Numbered from the stretch's first letter, positions 26,979 to 35,626 are shown. The stretch: DNA of 64,000 bases from Chryseobacterium daecheongense (GCF_003729955.1 NZ_RJTX01000001.1:930001-994000); one strand, 5' to 3'. Notes: generated by a model from the sequence alone, not told the origin. Numbers and translations are program-made.

Positions 26979-27959
26979 TTAAATCCCCGAAGCCTGAACA
27001 TCCGAAGTATCCTGAATCAGTTTTTCCAACGTATTGTCTGCAGATTTCTCCACAGGCTCCACTTTAGAGTTTTCTTCTGTTTTCTCTATGGGCTTTTCTG
27101 TGGACTGCTCCATAGGTTTTTCTGTGGATTTCTGTTCAGATTCAGGTTCTGTCTGTTGTTTCTTTTCTTTATTATTTTCGAGGTTGTAAAGATAAAGGTT
27201 GTTGGCTTTGATTTCAAAAAAAGAAAGCGTGTTTTTATCCACAATTTGCGCATCGGGATCTTCAAAAATTTTCACTAATTCTTTTTCGGGAACGTATTTT
27301 AATATGGAATTGTTTGTAATGATTAAAATAAATTCATTTTCTCTTCTGAAGCGCTTTCCGTTTTCCAAGGGGGTTTCAAAAAGCTTTTCAAATTTCAGGG
27401 TGTATACTTTCAGGCTTTTTCTTGTCAGGATATACACTTTATTTTCAAATACGAGAAGATCCACCAGATCATCAAAGCTGGCATCAAAAGGATAAGAATT
27501 GATGGTGGTTTCATTTCTGAAATTATATTGAATGAGGCGTTTCATGCTGTCATCCAGCAACCAAAGCTGCTGAAGGTCTTCTGCATAAGCCATTCTGATA
27601 AACCCGAATTTTTGTTTGAAATCTATACGCTGGATCTCATTAAGATTCTGATCCACGAGCTTCAATTCCTGAGCGTTTTCCGAAAACAAAGGAACACTTA
27701 AGGGATTTTGCACACTTTGTATCTTAAAAGGAACGGTAAGCATCATTTTCCCGATCTGTTTGCCCAAGGAATCATATTTCGTCAGGCTGAAATCTTTGTT
27801 TTTATAGATGTACAGATTTCCGTAATCATCGGCAAGCATATCTTTAGCCTCTTTTAGCTTCAGAGTGTCCAAAGGAAGGACATTCTGTGCAGATAATGAA
27901 CAGAAAAAACAGATCAATATGATGGGTATGAGTTTCAATATTCTTTTATTATGATACAA
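26979..27959 (-). CDS. Secreted protein with propeller-like N-terminus and repetitive tail
   Basis: The protein (326 aa) has a signal peptide (to about LSAQ at residue 25). Residues 30-240 contain repeated short strands such as NLYIYKNKDFSLTKYDSLG and QLWLLDDSMKRLIQYN, which suggest a beta-propeller fold. From about 260 to the end the sequence is hydrophilic and repetitive, built of STEKPMEQ/STEKPIEK units with many Glu, Lys and Ser, and is likely unstructured. I do not recognise the family. The tail may connect the folded part to an envelope structure, but that is speculation. It shares the direction of the kinase gene that follows. Confidence 0.7.
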   Translation of the reverse strand: MYHNKRILKLIPIILICFFCSLSAQNVLPLDTLKLKEAKDMLADDYGNLYIYKNKDFSLTKYDSLGKQIGKMMLTVPFKIQSVQNPLSVPLFSENAQELKLVDQNLNEIQRIDFKQKFGFIRMAYAEDLQQLWLLDDSMKRLIQYNFRNETTINSYPFDASFDDLVDLLVFENKVYILTRKSLKVYTLKFEKLFETPLENGKRFRRENEFILIITNNSILKYVPEKELVKIFEDPDAQIVDKNTLSFFEIKANNLYLYNLENNKEKKQQTEPESEQKSTEKPMEQSTEKPIEKTEENSKVEPVEKSADNTLEKLIQDTSDVQASGI

Positions 27960-28023
27960 TCTTAGATATGCGCCAATTTACACACTTTATTTTATACAGA
28001 TCATCATTGATTATTTTTTTTAA

Positions 28024-29043
28024 TCACTTCAGGGTTATTTCATAAATTTTAGTCCAATTTTTCCCTGTGATCAGCATATTTTCACCTTTAAAGGCAATAC
28101 CATTTAATACATCATTTTCTCCTTTTGTATTTTTTTTGGCAATTCCTCTAAGGTCCAATTTCCCTACTACTTCACCATTCTCCGGATTTATTTTTAAAAT
28201 GACAGGTTTCCCCCATACATTTGCGTATACGAAACCATTATGATATTCCAATTCATTCAATTGCGTATAAGAACGGGTTCCGGCAACAGCAATGGTTTTA
28301 ATCAATCGGGAAGGATTTTCAGGGTCGAGGAAGAACAATTGCTTGCTTCCATCAGATGCGATCAGATGTTTTCCGTCATAGGTTAAACCCCATCCTTCTC
28401 CTAATAAGTTCGGGTACTTAAATTCAGATAGTAATTTCAGTGAATTTTTATCATAGATAAATCCTTTTTTGCTCTGCCATGTCAGTTGAATGATCTTATT
28501 TCCTACAATAGTGCATCCCTCTGAAAAGTCTTGTTCAGGTTGCCGGGCTACCACCAGAGGAGTTGTAGTTCCCAGTACATATTTTAAAAGCTTCGATTCT
28601 CCTTTTCCACCATCACTTTCAAAAATAGTATTCCCCTCCAATTGAAATCCCTGTACAAAGTTTTCAGCATCATGAGGATATTCAGCTACAATCTGAAAAG
28701 AAATGGTTTCTTCTGCTTTTTTTGTAAACACATTGATGGTTGCCTCCTGACTTAAATTTTCACCATTTTTTGTTTTGATATTGAAAATGGCTTTATTATC
28801 TCCAAGCGTAAAGAAACCGGGATCGATCACGAGGTTGCGGGTTTCTTTATTTCCCAGAGTAATAGAAATGGCTTCTGCATTATCTGTAACTTCTTCAGGA
28901 AGTTCCAGTTTATCACCAAAATGATACCCTTTAAGCTCCATAGAATTGTTATAATCGCTTAAAACATCCAGAATTTTTTCATCATTCCGGCAAGAAATCA
29001 ACAATACTACGGTAGCAAAACCTACCATTAAATTTTCCTTCAC
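28024..29043 (-). CDS. Glutaminyl-peptide cyclotransferase lipoprotein (copy 1)
   Basis: The protein (339 aa) is a lipoprotein (VLLISCRND) with an N-terminal region of about 90 residues not found in plant-type enzymes, then the glutamine cyclotransferase beta-propeller (PF05096-like): AEYPHDAENFVQGFQLEGNTIFES, EGCTIVGNKIIQLTW, LGEGWGLTYDGKHLIASDG, LNELEYHNGFVYANVW and LNGIAFKGENMLITGK. Such enzymes convert N-terminal glutamine of exported proteins to pyroglutamate; in Bacteroidota this is linked to processing of exported proteins with Gln after the signal peptide cut. It is a close paralogue of the next gene, with its own copy of the upstream region. Confidence 0.9.
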   Translation of the reverse strand: MKENLMVGFATVVLLISCRNDEKILDVLSDYNNSMELKGYHFGDKLELPEEVTDNAEAISITLGNKETRNLVIDPGFFTLGDNKAIFNIKTKNGENLSQEATINVFTKKAEETISFQIVAEYPHDAENFVQGFQLEGNTIFESDGGKGESKLLKYVLGTTTPLVVARQPEQDFSEGCTIVGNKIIQLTWQSKKGFIYDKNSLKLLSEFKYPNLLGEGWGLTYDGKHLIASDGSKQLFFLDPENPSRLIKTIAVAGTRSYTQLNELEYHNGFVYANVWGKPVILKINPENGEVVGKLDLRGIAKKNTKGENDVLNGIAFKGENMLITGKNWTKIYEITLK

Positions 29044-29062
29044 TGGGTTTCTAAATTTGTTT

Positions 29063-29070
29063 CAAAATTA
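29063..29070 (-). promoter_or_regulatory. -7 box of copy 1 of the cyclotransferase
   Basis: Read leftward the bases are TAATTTTG (TAnnTTTG), 19 bases before the start codon. The bases around it (TTAGCAAATTTTATTCC, 29068-29084) recur upstream of copy 2 at 30204-30220 with one difference, so the duplication includes the promoter. Confidence 0.6.
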
Positions 29071-29094
29071 GCAAATTTTATTCCTGTTTGTTAA

Positions 29095-29127
29095 AAAAAT
29101 AAAATAGCGCTCTGTAAGAACGCTATT
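29095..29127 (-). terminator. Terminator after copy 2 of the cyclotransferase
   Basis: AATAGCG (29103-29109) pairs with CGCTATT (29121-29127). In the leftward sense the T-rich run of 29091-29103 follows. It separates the two paralogues. Confidence 0.65.
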
Positions 29128-29154
29128 CTTGATTTCTTTATAAGAATACAGAGA

Positions 29155-30177
29155 TTATTTCACTGCCACTTCATAAATTTTCGACCAGTTTTTTCCGGTG
29201 ATCAACATATTTTCGCCTTTAAAAGCAATCCCGTTCAATACATCATCGCTTCCCTTGGTATTTTGTTTGGCAATTTCCGTAAAGTCAAACTTTCCTACCA
29301 CTTCTCCGTTGGCCGGGTTGATTTTCAAAATAACAGGTTTCTGCCAAACATTAGCATAGATAAATCCGTTATGATATTCCAGCTCATTCAATTGATCATA
29401 AGCTTGAGAACTTCCTGCTACAGCAATATATTTCACCAATTTGGAAGGATCTTTAGCATCTAGGAAATATAATAGCTTACTGCCGTCTGATGCAATCAGG
29501 TTTTTCCCGTCATAGGTTAACCCCCAACCTTCACCCAGCACGTTGGGGTATGCAAATTCGGATAATAATTTCAGGGAATTCTTGTCATACACATATCCTT
29601 TTTTGCTTTGCCATGTTAATTGATATACCTTATCTCCTACAATAGTACTTCCTTCCGAAAAGTCTTCCTGAGGTTGTTTAGTGGAAGCTAAAGGAGTGGT
29701 TGTTCCCAATGTATATTTTAAGATTTGTGAAGAACCGTTCTGCCCATCACTTTCATAAATAGTGTTTCCTTCAATTTGAAACCCTTGTACAAAGTTTTTG
29801 GGATCATGCGGATATTCCGCTACGATCTGATAAGACAGATTTTTTTCAGGGCTCTTTGCAAAAACATTGATGGTTGCATCCTGGTTTAACGTTTCACCTC
29901 CTTTAGTTTTGATATTGAAGGTTACCGCATTATCTCCAAGGGTAAAAAACTTAGGATCAACTGTAAGATCAGAAGTTTCTTTATCTCCAAAGCTGATGCT
30001 GATGCTTTCAGCATTATCCGTAACCTCTTTCGGAAGGGTAAGCTTATCTCCAAAATGGTATCCTTTATTTTCCATTGAGTTGTTATAATCACTCAAACTG
30101 TTCAGGATTTTTTCATCCTTGTTACAAGATGCCAACAGTAAAATGGCTGCAAAACCTGCTATGATATTTCTTTTCAT
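29155..30177 (-). CDS. Glutaminyl-peptide cyclotransferase lipoprotein (copy 2)
   Basis: The protein (340 aa from ATG 30177) is the close paralogue of copy 1 over its whole length, including the N-terminal region (DEKILNSLSDYNNSMENKG against DEKILDVLSDYNNSMELKG). It has the same lipobox (LLLASCNKD) and propeller motifs (EGWGLTYDGKNLIASDG, LNGIAFKGENMLITGKNW). The frame opens at 30210, but the earlier Met is not near a signal peptide and the -7 box at 30199 overlaps it, so 30177 is the start. Copy 2 is transcribed alone, because a terminator lies between the genes. Function as for copy 1. Confidence 0.9.
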   Translation of the reverse strand: MKRNIIAGFAAILLLASCNKDEKILNSLSDYNNSMENKGYHFGDKLTLPKEVTDNAESISISFGDKETSDLTVDPKFFTLGDNAVTFNIKTKGGETLNQDATINVFAKSPEKNLSYQIVAEYPHDPKNFVQGFQIEGNTIYESDGQNGSSQILKYTLGTTTPLASTKQPQEDFSEGSTIVGDKVYQLTWQSKKGYVYDKNSLKLLSEFAYPNVLGEGWGLTYDGKNLIASDGSKLLYFLDAKDPSKLVKYIAVAGSSQAYDQLNELEYHNGFIYANVWQKPVILKINPANGEVVGKFDFTEIAKQNTKGSDDVLNGIAFKGENMLITGKNWSKIYEVAVK

Positions 30178-30198
30178 TGAATTTCTAAATATTTGCCC

Positions 30199-30230
30199 CA
30201 AAAATAGCAAATTTTATTCCGCTTTACCAA
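30199..30230 (-). promoter_or_regulatory. Promoter of copy 2 of the cyclotransferase
   Basis: Leftward TATTTTTG (30199-30206) with TTG (30228-30230) 21 bases upstream, the spacing expected for the class. The box ends 21 bases before the ATG at 30177. It overlaps the 3' end of the VOC gene. Confidence 0.6.
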
Positions 30231-30597
30231 TTTCATTTACAGGCTGTCCGAATTGTAAGATATAGCCGTTATTATCATAGATTGCAAATTCTCTCATATC
30301 CCAGTCGAAGGTTTCAATTTCATAGCAGATTTTAGCTTTAGTTTTCAAGTCTTCCCATAGAGCATCCACATCATCCACATTGAAATAGAATGATCCCGTA
30401 AAGCCTATTCCTTTAAATTTTTCGTGCTCATTGGGTCTGGAAAGCATGATATACACTTGATCTTTTTGCAGGGATGCCCATTGCCATTCATCATTTCTTT
30501 CCAAAAGGGAAAAACCTAATATCTGCATGTAAAACCCGATGGTATCATCCAGATTTTCTGTCCAAAGAATAGGACGAAGTGCGGTATATTTTGACAT
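30214..30597 (-). CDS. VOC-family (glyoxalase/bleomycin-resistance fold) protein
   Basis: The protein has 127 residues from ATG 30597. The frame is open to 30654, but that stretch codes through a short tandem repeat and is not protein-like. The fold is the paired beta-alpha-beta-beta-beta unit of the VOC superfamily: LRPILWTENLDDTIGFYMQILGF at the start and AIYDNNGYILQFGQP near the end, where the metal-binding Glu would lie; here a Gln occupies that place. Binding of a metal and the substrate are uncertain. It is preceded by a tandem repeat and an 18-bp hairpin. Confidence 0.82.
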   Translation of the reverse strand: MSKYTALRPILWTENLDDTIGFYMQILGFSLLERNDEWQWASLQKDQVYIMLSRPNEHEKFKGIGFTGSFYFNVDDVDALWEDLKTKAKICYEIETFDWDMREFAIYDNNGYILQFGQPVNEIGKAE

Positions 30598-30604
30598 AAT
30601 TATA

Positions 30605-30634
30605 ATTGATGATTGATGATTGATGATTGATGAT
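30605..30634. repeat. Tandem repeat of a 7-bp unit (four copies)
   Basis: ATTGATG is repeated four times in direct succession at 30605-30632 and then breaks. It lies in the leader of the VOC gene, between its start codon and the 18-bp hairpin. A simple repeat of this kind could vary in copy number by slipped pairing. Confidence 0.8.
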
Positions 30635-30639
30635 AGATA

Positions 30640-30678
30640 AACGATTAGGCGCAAAGCTTTGCTTTGCGCCTAATCGTT
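30640..30678. other. Perfect 18-bp inverted repeat (hairpin)
   Basis: AACGATTAGGCGCAAAGC (30640-30657) and its exact complement (30661-30678) surround TTT. The hairpin overlaps the stop codon of the SRPBCC gene. In the leftward sense only TTTATC follows, so it is a weak terminator by sequence despite the very stable stem. It could be a terminator or a dispersed palindromic repeat. Confidence 0.85.
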
Positions 30679-31102
30679 ATTTTTCCAGATATGTTTTTAA
30701 ACTTTGTCCGATAATTCCGTTCCAACCTTCTGTAAAGCTGTTTCGTGAAAAAGTTTCACCCAGCTCCTGAAATTTCTCAATTCCTTCATGAGTTAGCGTG
30801 ATTAAAGTTCCGTCATCTTCTGCCTTGATTTCCCAAGTTACAATGGTTTTTTCTTTTGAGAATTCCGGATACACCCATGAATGCTTTAATTTCTGATTGG
30901 GAATAATTTCTAAAATTTCGCCGCGATGATGATATTTTCTCTCTTCTCCCGGTTCATAAAAATTGAATTCATTTCCTTCTCTAAGCTCAAAATCCGGGAT
31001 ATCAAAATACCAGGATTTCATTTCGTTTTTATCGGTCAGTGCTTTCCATACTTCCTCTATGGGAGCATTTACTTTATATTTTACAATAATGGGAACATTC
31101 AT
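30677..31102 (-). CDS. SRPBCC-fold protein (AHSA1 family)
   Basis: The protein (141 aa) has the START-like AHSA1 pattern: VKYKVNAPIEEVWKALTDKNEMKSWYFDIPDFEL at the N-terminus, then WVYPEFSKEKTIVTWEI, and the final helix (EGWNGIIGQSLKTYLEK). These cytoplasmic proteins have a deep hydrophobic pocket and may bind a small lipid-like ligand or act as co-chaperones. The gene follows the CPA1 antiporter gene by 18 bases. The ligand is unknown. Confidence 0.88.
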   Translation of the reverse strand: MNVPIIVKYKVNAPIEEVWKALTDKNEMKSWYFDIPDFELREGNEFNFYEPGEERKYHHRGEILEIIPNQKLKHSWVYPEFSKEKTIVTWEIKAEDDGTLITLTHEGIEKFQELGETFSRNSFTEGWNGIIGQSLKTYLEK

Positions 31103-31120
31103 TTTCTTTAAATTTAGTCA

Positions 31121-32734
31121 TTAGCTGTGTGAGAATCCCGTAATTTTTGCTTCTTCAAAATCCAGTTGCATCTCAATGGTTCTCATCACATGATCATCAA
31201 ATATTTTTTCACGTTTCATGCGGTGCAGTTCGTTTCTCTGGGCCTGTATAATCTGGCGGAGAACGTCTTTGTTTTCATTAATTGCGGTCACATAATCACC
31301 TGTGGAAGCCATACATTGGGCCTTATCAGCCATCAGCATCATTTCATTCTCCAGTTTATGCCTTTGATGGCGAACCAAGCTGTTTTTCTCTGCCAGTTCG
31401 GAAAAATCATTATCCAATTTGTGCAAGGCGGTCTCTTTTAATTTTCTCATTAAAATCACTTCCTGTTTTTCTTCCGGCAGTTCACTTCCTGCATCATCAA
31501 TTTTCAACCACTTTAATATCGGAGTTAATAATAATCCTTGTCCCACTAAGGTAATCAAAATGATAACAAAAGTTACGAATAAAATGATATTCCGGTGCGG
31601 AAATGCTTCGCCATTGGGTAAAAATGCAGGAATAGATAATGCAGCCGCTAATGAAACCACTCCTCTCATCGCCGCAAAACTAATGATGAAAGGTTCTCGC
31701 CAATCCGGTTTGGGAACTTTCATCCTTAATTCCTTCGAACATATTCTTGGAAAATACATTAAAGCATAACTGTATAATATTCTCGTAAAAATAATGGCTC
31801 CGCCGATCACTATACTATAGAAAATACCCTCTGAAATTGTATAATCTTTCATCGCAGCAACCACAACCGGAAGTTCAAGACCAATCAGAATGAAGATTAG
31901 CGTATTCATTAAAAATATCAGTACACTCCATACATTTCCCGACTGAATTCTTGAAGTATGGCTTAAATAACAATGGGAATTATAGGACATTAGCAAACCT
32001 CCCGCAACCACAGACAAAACGCCTGAGAAATGGAAATGTTCCGCGCCTATATACATGATGTAAGGCACAATAAGAGTAATTACCGTGTCTATATTGGAAT
32101 TAGAGGGAATAATTCTTAATAGTGCTCCAAAAAGCAATCCTGCTCCTACTCCTACTGCGATTCCGCCGATGGCCATGGTAAAAAAATCTTTCACGGCTTC
32201 TCCAAAAATGAATTGCCCGGAAATAACTGCTGCCAAAGCAAACTTAAAGACTATTAAACTGGATGCATCATTAATTAAGCTTTCTCCTTCCAGAATAGAG
32301 GTGATCTTTTTAGGGATTTTCATATGCTTTAACACGGAGGTGGCAGCTACTGCATCCGGAGGAGAGTTGACTCCGCCTAACAAGAAACCCATAGCCACTG
32401 TAAGTCCCGGGATGATGGATGATGAAAGATAAGCCACCACAATCGAGGTAAGGAAAACCAACCCGAAAGCCATGGAAAAGATCTGCTTTCTCCATTTATG
32501 AAAATCCTGCCACGAAGTAAACCAGGCAGCCTCAAATAAAATGGGAGGAAGGAAAATTAGAAACACCAGATCCGGCTCTATCTCAATATGGGGCATTCCG
32601 GGAATAAGGCTTATCAGTAAACCTGCAATAACAAGAAAAATAGGATAAGCCACCCTTAGTTTTTGCCCGATCATTACCAATATCATCACAGACAATAACA
32701 CCGCGATTGATATTATGACATAATTGTGAATCAT
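31121..32734 (-). CDS. CPA1-family Na+/H+ antiporter
   Basis: The protein (537 aa) has about 12 membrane segments in residues 1-415, followed by a hydrophilic cytoplasmic tail. Family motifs include FLPPILFEAAW (about 62-72), GVNSPPDAVAATSVL near 122 and LEGESLINDASSLIVFKFAL near 150, with the ion-binding Asn-Asp pair. It exchanges monovalent cations for protons across the inner membrane and takes part in pH and sodium homeostasis. The bestrophin gene lies 17 bases upstream and the SRPBCC gene 18 bases downstream, so all three form an operon. Confidence 0.93.
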   Translation of the reverse strand: MIHNYVIISIAVLLSVMILVMIGQKLRVAYPIFLVIAGLLISLIPGMPHIEIEPDLVFLIFLPPILFEAAWFTSWQDFHKWRKQIFSMAFGLVFLTSIVVAYLSSSIIPGLTVAMGFLLGGVNSPPDAVAATSVLKHMKIPKKITSILEGESLINDASSLIVFKFALAAVISGQFIFGEAVKDFFTMAIGGIAVGVGAGLLFGALLRIIPSNSNIDTVITLIVPYIMYIGAEHFHFSGVLSVVAGGLLMSYNSHCYLSHTSRIQSGNVWSVLIFLMNTLIFILIGLELPVVVAAMKDYTISEGIFYSIVIGGAIIFTRILYSYALMYFPRICSKELRMKVPKPDWREPFIISFAAMRGVVSLAAALSIPAFLPNGEAFPHRNIILFVTFVIILITLVGQGLLLTPILKWLKIDDAGSELPEEKQEVILMRKLKETALHKLDNDFSELAEKNSLVRHQRHKLENEMMLMADKAQCMASTGDYVTAINENKDVLRQIIQAQRNELHRMKREKIFDDHVMRTIEMQLDFEEAKITGFSHS

Positions 32735-32751
32735 TTATTTATTATTTTTTG

Positions 32752-33756
32752 TTATAATACAATATTATTTTTCGGAGTAATGGCAGATGGAAGGTTCACT
32801 TCATCCAGCATATCTCTCATATCTATTTCTATGGTGCGGCTGATCTGGGTGATCGGAACATCATTAGCACTTCCCTCAAATGGGTTTACAGAGGCTTCAC
32901 CTACATTATCCAATGTATGGAAACACCAGGTTACCAATAAGGAAAACGGGATATTAAACCATAATGTAATTCCTTCAAAGAAGGTTCCTTCTCCCAGCTT
33001 ATCAAATTCTTTCAGCAATCCGAAGGGCACAAAAACAATAAATAATAACAACAAATAGGTGGTAATGGAAGAAAAGTTTCTTGGATAAGGGAAATTTTTA
33101 ATTCTTTCTGCTTTACCCTGGTTATCCGTAAATTTCACTAATTGCTGATTGATCTGTGTCCACTGAAAATCATTGATTTCTCCTCTTGCATACACTTCTG
33201 ACAATTCTTTGCTCTGGCTTGCCATTAACTGTGTTGCTCTGTTTTTTTTGCTCAGAATATACTGAAGCTCTGTTTCCGAAAGATAGCTTTTCAATTCTTC
33301 ATCTAACTTGGAAGTTCTTTCGGGAATTTCATATTTCTGGGCATATTCGTCAAATTGTGCCGTATTCATATTCTCCCATGCTCTGGGTTCCCGAAGCTGG
33401 AAACGAAGCGCAGTCAGCCAAGCATAATGACGGCTGAACATTTCTTTTACTCTACCGGGATCTTTTCCGGAAAGTGAATCTCTCAGAATGTATCCGAAGC
33501 TCCGGCTGTCATTGATGATGGCACCATAAATCTGCCTGGCTTCCCAAAGCCTGCTGTAACTTGCATTGTTTTTGAATCCCACGATGAATGCTACTGCTGT
33601 TCCCATAATCGCTATAGGCTGCCATGGAAAGGCAAGAAATTTCCATCCACAGAAGTAAAGAACCGTTGGAATTGCCGCCAAAATTGTTAAGATATAAATA
33701 CTTCTCCTCGTCCATACTATGAACTCCAGAGCTCCAAATCTTTTTCCTGAATGCAT
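32752..33756 (-). CDS. Bestrophin-family membrane channel
   Basis: The protein (334 aa) matches the bacterial bestrophin (UPF0187) family: FIVWTRRSIYILTILAAIP for the first membrane helix, VGFKNNASYSRLWEARQIYGAIINDSRSFGY after the second, then a long cytoplasmic helical region and two more membrane helices (about 220-245 and 255-280, the last with FNIPFSLLVTWCFHTLDNVGEA). Members form pentameric ion channels, sodium-selective in Klebsiella and chloride-selective in animals. It heads the operon with the CPA1 antiporter, which suggests a joint role in ion balance. Confidence 0.9.
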   Translation of the reverse strand: MHSGKRFGALEFIVWTRRSIYILTILAAIPTVLYFCGWKFLAFPWQPIAIMGTAVAFIVGFKNNASYSRLWEARQIYGAIINDSRSFGYILRDSLSGKDPGRVKEMFSRHYAWLTALRFQLREPRAWENMNTAQFDEYAQKYEIPERTSKLDEELKSYLSETELQYILSKKNRATQLMASQSKELSEVYARGEINDFQWTQINQQLVKFTDNQGKAERIKNFPYPRNFSSITTYLLLLFIVFVPFGLLKEFDKLGEGTFFEGITLWFNIPFSLLVTWCFHTLDNVGEASVNPFEGSANDVPITQISRTIEIDMRDMLDEVNLPSAITPKNNIVL

Positions 33757-33813
33757 ACGTTTTTGTGATTTTTAGTTTTTTATTTCTATGTTAAATCACC
33801 CTTTCAAAAATTT

Positions 33814-34488
33814 TCAATTTTTGGTAAAAGGAATATTATTATAAAACCCGATCTGAATCTGTCCCCGGTTTCTATTTTCCTGGATCTGATTCATATATCC
33901 GGCTTCAATTCTCATATTTTTATTGATCACATATCCTAAAGCCCCATATACTCTGTTCCTATCAAAAACCGGACTATCAAAATGCAGGAAGATCTCATTA
34001 TATGCCGAAGCATAAAAGGTTTTCGGAAGCATTTCTTTATTATTGATCGGAATGTTCACTCCTAATAAATAGCGGAACCTCATCCTGAAATCTTCTTCTA
34101 AGAAACGCTCTTCTAAACGATACCTGTGCTGAAGATTGAATCTCCCGAATTTCTGTTTGGTAATATATTGCTGAAAAATACGGTGCTCAATATTTTCAGT
34201 TTTTTCTCCGTTTACATACGGCTGGCTTAAGATGAAACCATACCCCAGTAAAACATTGTTATTATTTTCGGTCAGGTCATATCCGATTCCGGTACGGATC
34301 AACAGCTGCTCCAAATCACCTATCGCATCAAAATTACGATATTGGATCTCGTTATGCCAATTCAGTTTTTTACTGATCTTATTGTTCCCGAAATACATAT
34401 ACCAGGCTCCAAGATCATTTTTCTGGGCAAAGGAAAACGTTGTTCCCAAGCTGAAAATCATCAGAGCCAACAACTTTACAATCTTCAT
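33814..34488 (-). CDS. DUF2490 outer membrane protein
   Basis: The 224-residue protein has a signal peptide (FSLGTTFSFAQ) and repeated amphipathic strands typical of an outer membrane beta-barrel. DUF2490 features are the start LGAWYMYFGNNKISKKLNWHNEIQYR and the ending strand IGFYNNIPF. DUF2490 proteins are found widely in Bacteroidota and have no known function. It lies 57 bases upstream of the bestrophin gene in the same direction and could belong to the same transcript. Confidence 0.85.
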   Translation of the reverse strand: MKIVKLLALMIFSLGTTFSFAQKNDLGAWYMYFGNNKISKKLNWHNEIQYRNFDAIGDLEQLLIRTGIGYDLTENNNNVLLGYGFILSQPYVNGEKTENIEHRIFQQYITKQKFGRFNLQHRYRLEERFLEEDFRMRFRYLLGVNIPINNKEMLPKTFYASAYNEIFLHFDSPVFDRNRVYGALGYVINKNMRIEAGYMNQIQENRNRGQIQIGFYNNIPFTKN

Positions 34489-34621
34489 AATTTATTTTTA
34501 TCTATTACTCCTATCTATCACATTCACTAAAATCAATATGAATTATCAATAATAAGGAAAAAATATTTTTTATGAAAATTTTTCTATCTCTTCGTAATTG
34601 AATTATTCCTGTATAAGCAAT

Positions 34622-35020
34622 TTATAATGCCGGTATTTGTTCTATCAGGACTTCATTGCCTCCTTGATCAAAATAAGCACAAGTCATTTTGTTTAAATCC
34701 ATTTTCCAGCCATAAATACCATTATCTGCACAGTCTCTGCAAAAGGTCGGATAATCTGTTCCACCCTGCTGATGGAGTTTTAACCTGGTTCGGAAATGTT
34801 CAACATTAAGCCCTCCCGAAATACTTCTTACAGCTCTATCTTTCCCCAAAGTTGAAACCGATTGGTTTTCATTATCAAAATATTCCACATTTCCATCTTC
34901 AACAGATACAATATAATAGGATACTCCCAAATCCTTAATGGCTTTGATATATTTCGGAAAATCTGCACCACTTTTTACTTTCTGGTGTTCTGCTTTAATT
35001 TCATTAATGGTAAATTTCAT
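34622..35020 (-). CDS. DUF1398 protein
   Basis: The protein (132 aa) matches DUF1398 (YbcV-like): FTINEIKAEHQKVKSGADFPKYIKAIKDLGVSYY at the start, FRTRLKLHQQGGTDYPTFCRDCADNGIYGWK in the middle, and a C-terminal domain with two Cys (CRDC and CAYF). The family is small, cytoplasmic, and without a known function. Because no terminator is seen after it within the first 130 bases, it may be transcribed alone or with neighbours. The region 34489-34621 shows no gene. Confidence 0.82.
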   Translation of the reverse strand: MKFTINEIKAEHQKVKSGADFPKYIKAIKDLGVSYYIVSVEDGNVEYFDNENQSVSTLGKDRAVRSISGGLNVEHFRTRLKLHQQGGTDYPTFCRDCADNGIYGWKMDLNKMTCAYFDQGGNEVLIEQIPAL

Positions 35021-35072
35021 CTTGCGTTTTTAATTGTTATCTTTTTGTTCTCGTAAAGGTATTATAAAAAGA

Positions 35073-35098
35073 AAACTGACGGAAAATTCCGCCAGTTA
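35073..35098 (-). terminator. Terminator after the PhnB-like gene
   Basis: Leftward the stem AACTGGCGG with CCGTCAGTT (one G-U pair, 35074-35097) surrounds AATTTT and is followed by a T-rich run. It lies 35 bases beyond the stop codon at 35133. Confidence 0.7.
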
Positions 35099-35132
35099 TT
35101 TTTACCTATGTTCCGTATATATAATATGTATA

Positions 35133-35585
35133 TTACGGATGTTGCTGCATTTTAGCAGGATCATCGTAATTTACCATCCAGTTGATCCCGAATTTATCCG
35201 TAAACATTCCGAAATAAGCTCCCCAGAATGTATCTGCCATTGGCATTGTCACCATTCCTCCTGCCGATAAACCTCCGAATAATTTATCCGCTTCTTCTTT
35301 AGATTCTGCATTGATAGAAATTGAGAAATTGTTTCCCGCCTTATAGTGAGAAGCCCATTCTCCTCCGGTATCACTTCCCATTAGAACAGTTTCTTTAGAA
35401 ATAGGAAGGGAAACGTGCATAATTTTATTCTTTTCTTCTTCAGACATTTCACCACATTCTTCTGATGGAGGCATTTCCCCAAAAGTTCCGATGTAAGGAT
35501 ATTCTCCTCCGAAAACTGATTTATAAAAGTCGAATGCTTCTCTGCAATTTCCGTCAAATGTTAAGTAAACGTTTACTGATGCCAT
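35133..35585 (-). CDS. PhnB-like VOC-family protein
   Basis: The protein (150 aa) has the PhnB/3-demethylubiquinone methyltransferase-like VOC pattern: VYLTFDGNCREAFDFYKSVFGGE at the start, and VTMPMADTFWGAYFGMFTDKFGINWMVNY near the end. The latter is the conserved motif of this subfamily. Members are cytoplasmic with unknown physiological substrates. It is the last gene of the leftward run of small VOC and SRPBCC genes before a terminator at 35073. Confidence 0.85.
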   Translation of the reverse strand: MASVNVYLTFDGNCREAFDFYKSVFGGEYPYIGTFGEMPPSEECGEMSEEEKNKIMHVSLPISKETVLMGSDTGGEWASHYKAGNNFSISINAESKEEADKLFGGLSAGGMVTMPMADTFWGAYFGMFTDKFGINWMVNYDDPAKMQQHP

Positions 35586-35626
35586 AATGTTTCTTTTTAA
35601 AGTTTAGTTTATAAGTTGTTTTTGTA

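Noticed and set aside
27040..27180. CRISPR-like repeat
   Set aside because: The repetitive stretch codes for the Glu/Lys/Pro-rich tail of a protein and has no regular repeat-spacer pattern.
30598..30654. N-terminal extension of the VOC protein from an earlier start
   Set aside because: It would translate through the ATTGATG repeat and give a low-complexity leader; the ATG at 30597 starts exactly at the conserved fold.
31166..32432. Long frames on the plus strand opposite the antiporter gene
   Set aside because: The antiporter on the other strand has clear family motifs; the antisense frames have none.
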